64,000 bases of DNA. It comes from Zea mays. Taxonomy: Eukaryota; Streptophyta; Magnoliopsida; Poales; Poaceae. A program made the position numbers and the translations under genes. The stretch covers positions 5,912,001-5,976,000 of the forward strand of contig NC_050104.1 in the NCBI RefSeq assembly GCF_902167145.1. Direction: 5' to 3'. The notes under the pieces are model-generated. The model searched no databases. It was given only the letters and a program-made list of their open reading frames with translations, and had not been told where the DNA came from. Of the stretch, positions 10,835 through 20,938 are shown one piece after another (position 1 is the stretch's first letter; each line of letters begins with the position of its first letter).

Positions 10835-11825
10835 CTATGGATCTAAATCTATGCGGGTCCTGCAGTCTAGGGTACCATAATCGAAGCGACCACGGGGCGG
10901 TGAACGGTAAGGGTGCTGAATACCGACAGGGGCGGGATAACCACCATCAAGATAGTGGTGTGCCACACATTCAGCACGCAATTCCGCAACCTCCGCCCAA
11001 ACCTTGCCCAACTCGTCAAGGGTGTGGTCCAACTCTGTTTTGAGCACGGCGGCCAGGTTGACCATGCTGCTCAGCCTGGGATTGCCCTCACCTACTGGCG
11101 GTCGAACGGCGAGGGTAGTACTTTAGGTCAAGGGCGTCAGCTACCCTGCTGAACAACGAGCAATACTGAGAAAGTGACCGTCGTGCTGCATCTTGCATGA
11201 CTGCCTCGACAGTGTCCCTCTCAGTAATAGAATAGTGCTCTGAGAAGGCCTTTGCACCCCGGAGATCATCATCCGGATGACGCACCAAGAAAGTAGCCTC
11301 CCACTGGTCTGGGTATAGCCCACGATGATGCTGGTAGACTACACAATGGTACTCGATAGACCAGGTGTGTTGGTCGAAGGCCTGAAGCAACAGGGTATCG
11401 AGAGCGTCGTGGAAGTGACACCCGCGAGCAGCGTCATGAGTGATGGGTCTAGCGATCCATCCCTCCAGCTCCGACTCCTCCAAGAGCTCTGGGCCGTGGC
11501 TCAAACTGCGACCGGCATCGTCGTCTCCGTCAGGGTCTCCTCCAGCAGCCGGGATGCCCTATGGTGGTGCAGGGGGCATCTCTGGCTGAGGTGCAGGGGA
11601 AGGCGGCCTCTCAGACTCCACCACCTGTTGAGGCGAGGGGGAAGAGTCCTGCTGCTCCTGCTCCTGCTCTTAGTGTTGGCGCTCCTGCTCCTCGTGCAGG
11701 CGACGGTGCAGTCTCTCCAGGTGACTGGACTGACCTGACACCGTGCGACGCATGGGACACTCCGCCAGTCGAGAAGGCAAAAAGGGGATCATAGACTTAC
11801 GTGCAGTGCACCTGATACGGGCCAT
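10835..11825 (-). pseudogene. Extra ORF upstream of chromovirus gag, with histone H3 tail-like N-terminus
   Basis: About 220 bp after the PBS an ATG (11825-11823) opens a frame that begins MARIRCTARKS. The frame continues through TAA (11670-11672) and TAG (11559-11561) stops to 11088, then continues in the next frame (about 11085-10835) after a one-base shift. The middle part (11501-11088) is a well-structured 138-residue stretch rich in charged and aromatic residues (PDQWEATFLVRHPDDDL). The distal part looks helical (LAAVLKTELDHTLDELGKV). It resembles no Gag, protease, RT or integrase motif I know. The first eleven residues match H3 (ARTKQTARKS) at seven of ten positions after Met. The function is unknown; I believe similar hypothetical proteins occur in grass retrotransposons, but could not check. 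Confidence 0.65.
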
Positions 11826-12044
11826 CTACAAAAGACATCGTAAGCACAAGAGTAAGAGTAGAACTATGAGATCAGAAAGTAAACAGAAAGAAAAGTGAGA
11901 CAAAACTTTTGAGATAAGTAAATAACATAGAGTTGGTCAAGATAACCAACTTTTGAAAAGACACTAAGGTCAAGGTAAGGGTAAGGGTCTATAGTCCTTA
12001 GGTTGACCATTCTAGTCTAGGTTAGCGGTCCTACAGTCAGCAAG

Positions 12045-12056
12045 GCTTTGATACCA
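12045..12056 (-). other. Primer-binding site, chromovirus
   Basis: Minus-strand TGGTATCAAAGC, four bases inside the LTR end (GTGTGACA at 12061). Initiator tRNA-Met type. It fixes the inner boundary of the 5' LTR at 12061. Confidence 0.85.
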
Positions 12057-12060
12057 CTTA

Positions 12061-15033
12061 TGTCACACCCGGTTTTGGAAGGTAAACCGAATGCGAACCA
12101 TGTACACAGCGATTACATAATTGGACATCATCACACAATGCTTGAATTAAATAGCGGAAAGGTACTTAGTTACATCAAGATGTCTGAGACATCCACAGAG
12201 TCTAATACATATCCGTAGTGTTAAACAATAACATCAAAGTGCGGAGTAACGAAACGTAGAAGATAAGCCTACACAGGCAGCTGACTAGGGGTTTGCCACT
12301 AAAGTAAACTAGAACTCGTCGTAGACCTGGAACTCCTCAAAGTCCTCCATGTTACCAGCTTCACCTCCTCAGCACTGAGTACGGTGGGGGCAACCTGGGG
12401 TGGGGTGGTTTGTAAAGCAAGGGTGAGTACACATCAACGTACTCAGCAAATGTCCCGTTTTGGCTAAACTGGACTAGCTGTATGTGGAGTTAAGGTTAAG
12501 CATTTGCTTTTAGTTGGTCAAGTTTTATTACTATAACTAGAGCCAAGTTTTTAGTAATAAACCCAGTTATTACCCAGAAGTACTCCCTCCACGAGAAAAT
12601 ACCAGAGATCAAAATTATAACCATCATTGCTAATCATTATCATAAAAATAACCAATGTTCTTCTAATCGAAGAGGATCCAAAGGCTGCTCATAACAGTGA
12701 GCACGGCTGATATACCAGTTTCTAACACTCTACAGAGGTTGCACACTTTACCCACAAGCCGTGATTCCCATTCTACCCGGGGTTCTAGTCTCCCCATTGA
12801 TCACTACCAAGGTGACCTAGCAGGGTCTCACTACGTAGCTTTAACAAAGATTCCCCAGAGGTCATAGTCGCTCGTTAGGTTTCTCTAGTTTGATAAACAT
12901 AGTACATCTCCCCAAAGGAAGGGTGACTAACAAAACCAAATCAAAGAACCTCTGCAACCAGCCTCGGCAGAGCAAGTACTATGCCCGGACCCCATTGATG
13001 GCCCTATGGTGAAGCCAACTACTCCTCTGGTTCCTCTAATTAATCAGCTAAGGGCGTCCCATTCCACCCTCATGGTTGCACTGTTATCCCAGGTTGTCAC
13101 GCCCCAAACAGGTCATTACGGAGAGGTACTCAGGAAACAGCCTGAGCCCCCTAAAGTAATCACAAGAACCTCATCGGGATAACATCATCGTATCATAAAT
13201 GATCACATCATGTTCATTGATTAAGTTAAAGCAATAGCATAAGCTAACCGTGATTAACCCAAAAAGGTAAACAAGGGTAAGGTAAATACAGACTAGTCAA
13301 TCCTTAAGTTTCAATAATGTAAGGGGGGACAGTGTATTATAAAGTAAAGTAGGACATGATAGGTCTGAGGACACTTGCCTTCACCAGGTTGTTGCTCAGA
13401 GGGATTGTCGGCAACACACTCAGGAACCACGAGTTGCTCGTTGTCTAAATAAAGCGATCATACATTCAATACATTTGGAAAGTACAAATGAACATCACAT
13501 CAAGCATATACCAACATTGGAAAACATCTCAAAAGGTATAGTATTAAATAAAAGAGAATGAGATCAACTTATAAAATGTACTAATCTTAATTGGGGATTG
13601 ATTACTCTCTAAGTGTTGGAACATAGCTCAAAAAAGGTTAAGTAGTAATTAAACAAAGAAAAGATTAACTTATAAGATGAACTACTCTCATTTAGGAATT
13701 TGATTATCCTTTAGGTGTTATCCATAATTACATACCTAATTCTATTTATCTCATTAAGACTTAGAAGTTAAACCAAAAATGAATTCATGTGATGCATGTT
13801 ACTAATCTCACAATATTAAGTATATTTTAACTCCTAGGGCTTCCATTTTATTTATTTCATTAAATAAATAAATTAACATATACATTAATCCTATATTCTA
13901 AGTGTAAAAATAAAGTATACATATTACAGTTGGTTATATTTTATTTGAACAAAGAATAATTTTATGAACATTTTGCAATTTGAACCACTAAATTTGGAGT
14001 TCATATGAAAAGATATGAAATAAACAAGTTTTGAAGTTTGAAATATCAAATGAGGGCTGAATCTGTAATTAAATAAAAGTCCAGGGGGCTATTCTAAAGA
14101 AACCAGGGACTTATACGCTAAAATAGAGGACGGCGGGTTGATTTCCTAAAATGAGGGGGTCTCTTAAGCAAAACTCACACGCGAAGGGGTACGGGGTAAT
14201 CTCAGCCATCAGATCAGAGATCAGCGGCCCAGATTAGATCACGCGGGCGCGAGCGCGCGGACGCGGCTGACAAGCGGGGCCAGGGCGTCAGCGGGTCAGG
14301 GCGAGCTGACCAGCCGAGCCCAGAGGCAGAGATGCGGGGGAGGGGGAGAAGAGAGAGACGGTTGGATCCAGATCGGAGGGCTAGAATTAGATCTGCTCGG
14401 GTTAGATCTAAACGGTCCGATCTCGGACGAACGACCGGGATCTAATGGCCGAGGACGGGCATGGGCGCGGTGGTGCCACTCGGCCCCGCGGTGAGAGTTC
14501 ACCGGAGACGAGAAGGCTGGCCACGATGGGGCTCTAGTGGCTTAGGGAAAGGGTCAGACACGTTCAGCGCGACACGTCGAACACAATCGTGGGCGTAGAA
14601 CCGGCTCGGTGGCACCAGAGAACATAGACCACGGTGGAAAAGGTTCCGCGGCGGCACAGCTAACTTCGGTGAGCAATTGCGCGGGGCGCTGGGGTGATAC
14701 TTGGCGAAATAAAGGCATGGGAAGGATGCTCACCTCGAATGCAAACTCCAGGACGTTTGGAGAACGGCGGGGGTGCGATGAAGTCTCGGGTCGACGGCGG
14801 CGGGGCTTTGTTGCGCAAGAAACGCTCCGGTGAGCGCGGACCGGATAAACCAGAGAGGGGATGGGCAAATCAAAGGGTGTCCCGAGTAGCTGACGGCAAG
14901 GCGGAGCTCACCGTGGCACTGGACGGGGCACGAGCGCGACAGCGGCCGCAGAACAAGCAACGGTCGACGACGGGTGGTGGCGGAGCTCGCTGCACGCATG
15001 GGCAGAGCGAGAGAGAGGGCAAGAGAGTTGGGT
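12061..15033 (-). repeat. 5' LTR of the chromovirus, segment 1 (inner)
   Basis: The minus-strand LTR ends here with ACCGGGTGTGACA next to the PBS. From 13536 upward it is nearly identical to 3705-5165 of the 3' LTR. The part 12061-13535 has no partner in the window. It includes the target pentamer TATAG (13536-13540) where the sister LTR received a Sirevirus. The segment stops at TGGGT (15029-15033), the target duplicated by the Huck-like insertion. No gene is present. Confidence 0.87.
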
Positions 15034-16821
15034 TGTCGGCGTTTCGAGACCGAGGGGTCCCTCGGGCCGACGAGTGAGTGTCGCCGTGTGCCCCAGCCCA
15101 GATGGGTCGAGCGCGTGGGCGAGCGCGAAGGGGGGAAAAGGAGCGAGGCGGCCGGAGACCGGCGTGAGAGAGGTGGGAATCCCGCGGCCTTCGTGTTCGT
15201 CCTGCGCCCAGGTCGGGTGCGCTTGCAGTAGGGGGTTACAAGCGTCCACGCGGGAGAGGGAAGCGAGCGGCCCCAAGAGAGCGCCTATCCCGTCCTCGTC
15301 CCTGCGCGGCCAACCTTTCCTAAGAGGGCCCTGGTCCTTCCTTTTATAGGTGTAAGGAGAGGATCCAGGTGTACAATGGGGGTGTAGCAGAGTGCTACGT
15401 GTCTAGCGGGGGAGAGCTAGCGCCCTAAGTACATGCCGATGTGGCAGCCGGAGAGATTTTGGCACCCAGCTGGTGTGAAGTCGTGGCCGTCGGAGGAGCG
15501 ACGGAGCCTGGCGGAGGGACAGCTGTCGGAGCGGTTGAGTCCTTGCTGACGTCCTCCTGCTTCCGTAAGAGAGCTGAGAGCCGCCGTCGTCACAGAGCAT
15601 GCGGGGCGCCATCATTGCCTTTCTGGCGGAGCTAGCCAGATGGGACATCGGTCTTGTTCTCTGCGGCCCGAGTCAGCTCGGGGTAGGGTGATGATGGCGC
15701 TTCCTGTTAATGTGGCTGGCCTGCGCCCTAGGTTGGGCGACGTGGAGGCTCCTCCGAAGCCGAGGTCGAGTTTGTCTTCCATGGCCGAGGCCGAGTCCGA
15801 GCCCCTGGGTCGGGCGAGGCGGAGGTCGTTTGGCAGAGGCCAGGGCGGAGTCCGAGCCCTGGGGTCGGGCGAAGCGGAGTTCGTCGTCTTCCAGGGCTGA
15901 GCTCGAGTCCGAGCCCTGGGGTCGGGCGAAGCGGAGTTCGTCGTCTTCCGGGACTTAGCCCGAGTCCGAGCCCTGGGTCGGGTGGAGCGGAGTTCGCCGT
16001 CTTCCGGGGCTGAGCCCGAGTCCGAGCCCTGGGGTCGGGCGAAGCGGAGTTCGTCGTCTTCCGGGACTTAGCCCGTGTCCGAGCCCTGGGTCTGGCGGAG
16101 CGGAGTTCGTCGTCTTCTGGGGCTGAGCCCGAGTCCGAGCCCTGGGTCGGGCGGAGCGGAGTTCGCCGTCTTCCGGGACTTAGCCCGAGTCCGAGCCCTG
16201 GGTCGGGCGGAGCAGAGTTCGCCGTCTTCCGGGGCTTAGCCCGAGTCCGAGCCCTGGGTCGAGCGGAGCGGAGTTCGCCGTCTTCCGGGACCTAGCCCGA
16301 GTCCGAGCCCTGGGTCGGGCGGAGCTTCCTATGGTGCCTTTGGCAGGGCCTGACTGCCTGTCAGTCTCACTCTGTCAAGTGGCACTGCAGTCGGAGTGGC
16401 GCAGGCGGCGCTGTCCTTCTGTCAGGCCGGTCAGTGGAGCGGTGAAGTGACGGCGGTCACTTCGGCTCTGCCGGGGGGCGTGCGTCAGGATAAAGGTGTC
16501 AGGTCACCTTTGCGTTAAATGCTCCTGCGACTTGGTCGGTCGGTGCGGCGATTTGGTCAGGGTTGCTTCTTAGCGAAGGCAGGGCCTCGGGCGAGCCGGA
16601 GATGTGTCTGCCGTTGGAGGGGGGCCTCGGGCGAGACGGAAATCCTCCGGGGTTGGCTGCCCTTGTCCGAGGCTAGGCTCGGGCGAGGCACGATCGAGTC
16701 GCTCGAATGGACTGATCCCTGACTTAATCGCACCCATCAGGCCTTTGCAGCTTTATGCTGATGGGGGTTACCAGCTGAGAATTAGGAGTCTTGAGGGTAC
16801 CCCTAATTATGGTCCCCGACA
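15034..16821 (-). repeat. 3' LTR of the Huck-like element (1788 bp)
   Basis: On the minus strand it starts TGTCGGGGACC at 16821 and ends GCCGACA at 15034. It is preceded on the element side by a purine-rich tract (CTCGGGGGCTAC). It contains about ten tandem copies of a ~57 bp unit. Against the other LTR, the first ~330 bp (from 15034) show 13 substitutions by my count, 12 of them transitions. Confidence 0.9.
15786..16325. repeat. ~57 bp minisatellite in the Huck-like 3' LTR (about 10 copies)
   Basis: The phrase GAGTCCGAGCCCTGGG recurs about every 56-57 bp (near 15788, 15848, 15905, 15961, 16018, 16074, 16131, 16187, 16243, 16300). It is followed each time by a GGCG-rich block and a GTCTTCCGGG block. 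Copies differ by a few bases. Confidence 0.9.
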
Positions 16822-17556
16822 GTAGCCCCCGAGTCTCGAAGGGAGTGTTAGCACTCGCTTGGAGGCTTTAGTCGCACTTTTTTGCAAGGGGACCAACCTT
16901 TCTCGGTTGCATTTTGTTCCGGTGGGTGCGCGCGAGCGCACCCGCCGGGTGTAGCCCCCGAGGCCTCGGAGGAGTGGTTTCACTCCTTCGAGGTCTTAAT
17001 GCCTTGCGTAATGCTTCAGCTGGTCTGGTTGTTCCCTCATGCGAACTGGCTGTAGCCCGGGTGTACGGTCGGGGCCCAAGTTCTCGGGCTGGTATGTTGA
17101 CGCTGTCAACGGTTCGGCCGGAGCCGGGTTTGCGAGAGCAGCCCCCGAGCCTCCGCACAGGGCGAGAGGGCGATCAGGGACAGACTCGGCTTTTTTACAT
17201 ACGCCCCTGCGTTGCCTTTCCGCAAGGAGGAGGGGGGAAAGCGCCATGTTACCCTCGATGGGCGCCGAACATGGTGTCTCCGGTGGGCTGCAAGCGGGTA
17301 ATCCGAGTGGACGTCCGTGCCCCGTTCGTTAGGGGTCGGCTAGGGGCCCAGAGGCACGCCCAAAAGTACCTGCGGGTGATCTGCCGGACCCGGTCCCCTG
17401 GCGACGGGGTCCGAGGGCTCGATGCCTCCCTCTGATGGGATTCCGTTACAAGATCGCTCCCGCTGGTCTCGGAAATGTCCTAGGGTACCTCGGGAGCGCA
17501 GCCCGAGCCTTGGTTATGTATCGAACGTACCCCTGGTCATCCCTCGCTCGGTGTCT

Positions 17557-17770
17557 GAGGCGACTGTGAACCCTTCGGGGGCCAGCCTTCGAACCCCTGA
17601 TCAGTAATGGGCGCGGAGCCCGAGTAGCCTGAGGCGGCCGTGGAACCCTTCGGGGGGCTGACCTTCGAACCTCTGACCAGTAGTGGGTGTAGGGCCCACG
17701 CGATCTGAGGCGGCTGTCGAACCCTTCGGGGGGCCAGCCTTTGAATCTCTGATCAGTAGGGAGGCTCGGA
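17557..17770. repeat. Three ~75 bp imperfect tandem repeats
   Basis: Units start at 17557, 17631 and 17707. Each begins GAGGCG and contains AACCCTTCGGGGG, then a CCTTCGAA-like motif and a CTGATCAGTA-like motif. They lie in the 3' untranslated region of the Huck-like element. Confidence 0.8.
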
Positions 17771-19819
17771 GCCTGGTTCCTTCACGGGGAAGGATCCTTT
17801 TCGGGGTATCCCCCTTTCCCGGTCCCTGCTGCAAGAGATAGAGAAAGAGGAAAAAGGGAAAAGGATACGAAATCGAACGATGCGGTGTACCTTTTTTGTC
17901 GCAGTTATTACGGCGAAGACGAAGCGTCGCCCACCGCTCCCGCCAGAAGCGTCGCCTGTCCTGCCGCGGAGTTAATGCGACGGGGCGAGCGGTTGGCGGG
18001 GCGGCCGTTGCGCGTGCGCGAGCCGTTCGAGGAACGGATCACAGGTGCGTTGTCTTCACGCCGTGAGAGGGGGTTCTCTTGCTGCCCCCGGATGGGACGT
18101 GAGCTTGGCTGACGACGTGACCGCTGCTCCCGCCCGCCTGCCACCGTCATTACTGCCGGCCCACTTTTGGCCGCATTGACCGCCGCGTCAGGCTGGCGCT
18201 GCTGGGTCGTGCGCTGGGTCGCCTCGAGTCGCGGTATGGGTTCCGCAATCGAGGAGGCGCGGTGGTGGCGCAAGTGGCGGTGCTGTTGCTTGCATGCAGT
18301 ATCCGGCGCGCCGGTTGCGTGACGCGTGGGCCTGGGCCTCCATGCTGGCGTGTCGGGAGTCGGAGAAGCGCGTCCACTTGGCGCGGTTGCATGCCGCCTG
18401 CATGGCTGCCCGCCTCTTTCACCCGTTGGTCTGGGCAAAAGTGGAGGGTCACTTGTAACCGCTGGGCGGTCCTGTGCACCACGCGCGGCGGTTTGGCTTC
18501 TTCTGCTCTGAGTCGGTTTGCATGACACGCGGGACCCAGCCCCCGCGCCGCAGGGGAGGGCCTTGGAGCGTGTTGGAGAAGACTCAGCCCGCGACGGTTG
18601 GGGGCGCAAGTAGGGAGAGTGGCCTTTAAAAGGAGGGCGACCCCTTTCGGAAGGCGACCATGTCTTCTCGCTCCCTTATGCATTGCGTCTTTCCACCTTT
18701 CGAGCCCCCGGATGGGGGATACCCACCGTCTTTTCGCCTCATCGTTGGAGGAACACAACTCCGTGGGAGTTGGTACCTTTCAGCCATCGTTCGGCTTCAA
18801 GGATTTTCATCATGCAGCCCGGCTGTACCCCCCCCCCCCCCCCCGCCGGCGGTCACCCGAGACGGTGACCACCATCTCCTGGGTGGGGAGAAGCAAGTCG
18901 GGCTGCGATCTTGGTCCCACCCTCAGCTTCAAGGATGTTCATCATCCTCGCTGGGGTGGGTGCCGGGCTGAGCCGGAGCTCTACCTCCCGCGCGGGTTCG
19001 CGGGTCACCCCCTCTTGCGGCGTTCGAGGGAGAGGGCGCTCGCTGGCCCCGCGGGCGGCCCGGACTTCGACAACGCGGGGCTGGTTGACGGCGGGCGTCG
19101 TCACCCTCAGCGTGTCGAGCTCGTCGGCCTGGCTCCCGGCGGCCCTTTCTGCCGGAAGGCGGCTGCCGCGCCGTGTGCACGGGGGGACCGCCCAAGATGC
19201 CGCGCGCTGCTAGGGCGGCGTTCGTGTTCTGGGATGGTCCTGCCTTTGCACCGGGACGGCGCCTTCACGCGGAGGCCGGTGCCCCACTCGTCCGGGAGGA
19301 TTTGAGTGGGGATCTGCCAGAGGGCTGATGGCCCCTGCCGTCGGTGCCGAGGCGGAGGCGGCTCGAGAAGCCCCCGTCGCCGACGGGATCACCGCCACCA
19401 TCCGCGCTTCGGGCCTCCGGTTCTTTGTACTTGTCCTCGCCCCTCGAGCGTCGGCGTGGGCGAGGGCAAGACTGCAGCAGCACCCACCCTGAGGCCTGCG
19501 CTACTGCAGTTCGGCCATCCGGAGCGGGGGTTGTTGTCGTCGTAGTCAGAGCGGGCGGCGGCGAGCCGCTCGTCAGTCTTCTGTTGCTCCGCAGGCCCAC
19601 CCCTATCGAGTGGGGTTGTTCGTACCTGCGGAGGGGGAACCGGAGTTCCGTTTGTAATGGCACTTCGAATGCCAGGGTTTTTTGTTCATCACGGCTGTCG
19701 AGGCCTGAACATGTATGTAATTTTGGCACGGAGCCATGTTTTTTCCTCATTTTCGAGCACTAAGACTCGCCTGTTGGTTGTCTGAACCGCTTCACCAAGC
19801 ATGAGTCACCCCGTGTCAA

Positions 19820-20755
19820 GGTGACGAGTGAGGTATCCGTATCCCGTAGGCGTAGGAGTCCCTCGGCTCGGTCGGCCTTGTTGTCTGAGGCTCCTCTAGC
19901 TTTGTTAAAGGGGCCCCTTGGCCGCTCTTCGACGAGCCGAGGCCAGGGGTAGCGATATCAGCATGAACAGAGGCGGAGTTGGCTCGAAAATGAAACCTGG
20001 TTGGCCGAAGCCTAGCCGGGTTGTCCGTTAGCGGGGCCGACGCCGGAGTCGATCAGCCGAGGCCTCGGGTCGGGCTGGCGCCCTTGGAAGATGGTTGGTC
20101 GAGGCCCCAGGGGTAACCGGCCGAGCCGCCTGCTCGGGCCGGATTCCCGGAGAAGTCCCTGGCAGCGATTGTCCGGGCGTGACGATGACGTCGTCCTCCA
20201 GAGTGGGGATCCCTGGACCGCGTCGCCGTCCGAGGCTAGGTCGGACCTCGCTGAAGGTGTCATCGATGCCGAGGGTGCTACTGCCCCCTTCCAGCGTCAA
20301 GACCCGAGCCTGCAGGATCAGAGTGTCTTGTAGCGTGTGCCTTCTGTGGCCGCCGAGGCCAGAATACACACCCTCGCTGTGTTATAAAGTTGTGTCTCCT
20401 TTCCTCTTGTTTCGAGTATCTGGGCTTTTTTGTCGGTAGCAGGGATGTTTGTGCGAGCGAGAGTTGCTTCTCGCGGAAGGTGACGAGTGAGGTATCCGTA
20501 TCCCGGAGGCGTGGGAGTCCCTCGGCTCGGTCGGCCTTGCCGCTTACGCGCACTTTCACCTGTCCATGAGGCCCTGTCACCGACTCAGTCGAGAAGGCTC
20601 GAAGGATCGCTTCAGCAGAAGAGCTTTCGAACGTGAAGACTTGTTCGGTCCGCGGAATCACTTTATCTGAACGCGAGTTACTTATCACAGAAGGTGATGA
20701 GTGAGGTATCCGTATCCCGGAGGCGTAGGAGTCCCTCGGCTCGGTCAGCCTTGGC
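19820..20755. repeat. Three dispersed copies of a ~62 bp block
   Basis: Copies start at 19820, 20479 and 20693. Each has GAGTGAGGTATCCGTATCCC, then GGAGTCCCTCGGCTCGGTC. The spacing is unequal (659 and 214 bp), so this is not a simple tandem array. They lie in the Huck-like 3' untranslated region. Confidence 0.8.
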
Positions 20756-20938
20756 TGCTTACGTGTACTCCGTCGTTTTCAGGATCCACTTTTCGAAGTA
20801 GTCAGAAAGCACGAAAGATATTGTGGCAGAAGAGATCTTTTTTCGAGGAAAATTTCAACGCAGAGGGGGTTCCCCCCCCTTTTAGCCCCCGAGGGAGGGT
20901 CGGGCTTTGCCGAGGCGAGGCCGACCCTTCCTTGATGA

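Larger units (their letters stand above)
16822..20938 (-). other. Long 3' untranslated region of the Huck-like element
   Basis: Between the integrase end and the 3' LTR lie about 4.1 kb, mostly GC-rich, with several open frames on both strands (for example 17908-18609 minus and 18598-19305 plus). None shows a recognisable domain, and they overlap one another. Structure seen: three imperfect repeats at 17557, 17631 and 17707 (period ~75 bp); three copies of a ~62 bp block starting at 19820, 20479 and 20693; and a run of 17 C at 18828-18844. Long 3' regions like this are known in Tat elements, sometimes with antisense ORFs. I cannot decide whether one of these frames is real. Confidence 0.7.

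Noticed and set aside
15786..16325. CRISPR-like regular repeat array
   Set aside because: Units are contiguous with no unique spacers, lie in an LTR of a plant element and are duplicated in both LTRs: a minisatellite.
18598..19305. Plus-strand 235-codon frame in the Huck-like 3' region as an antisense gene
   Set aside because: It overlaps equally open minus-strand frames and passes through a 17-base C tract. Nothing favours one strand without comparative data.
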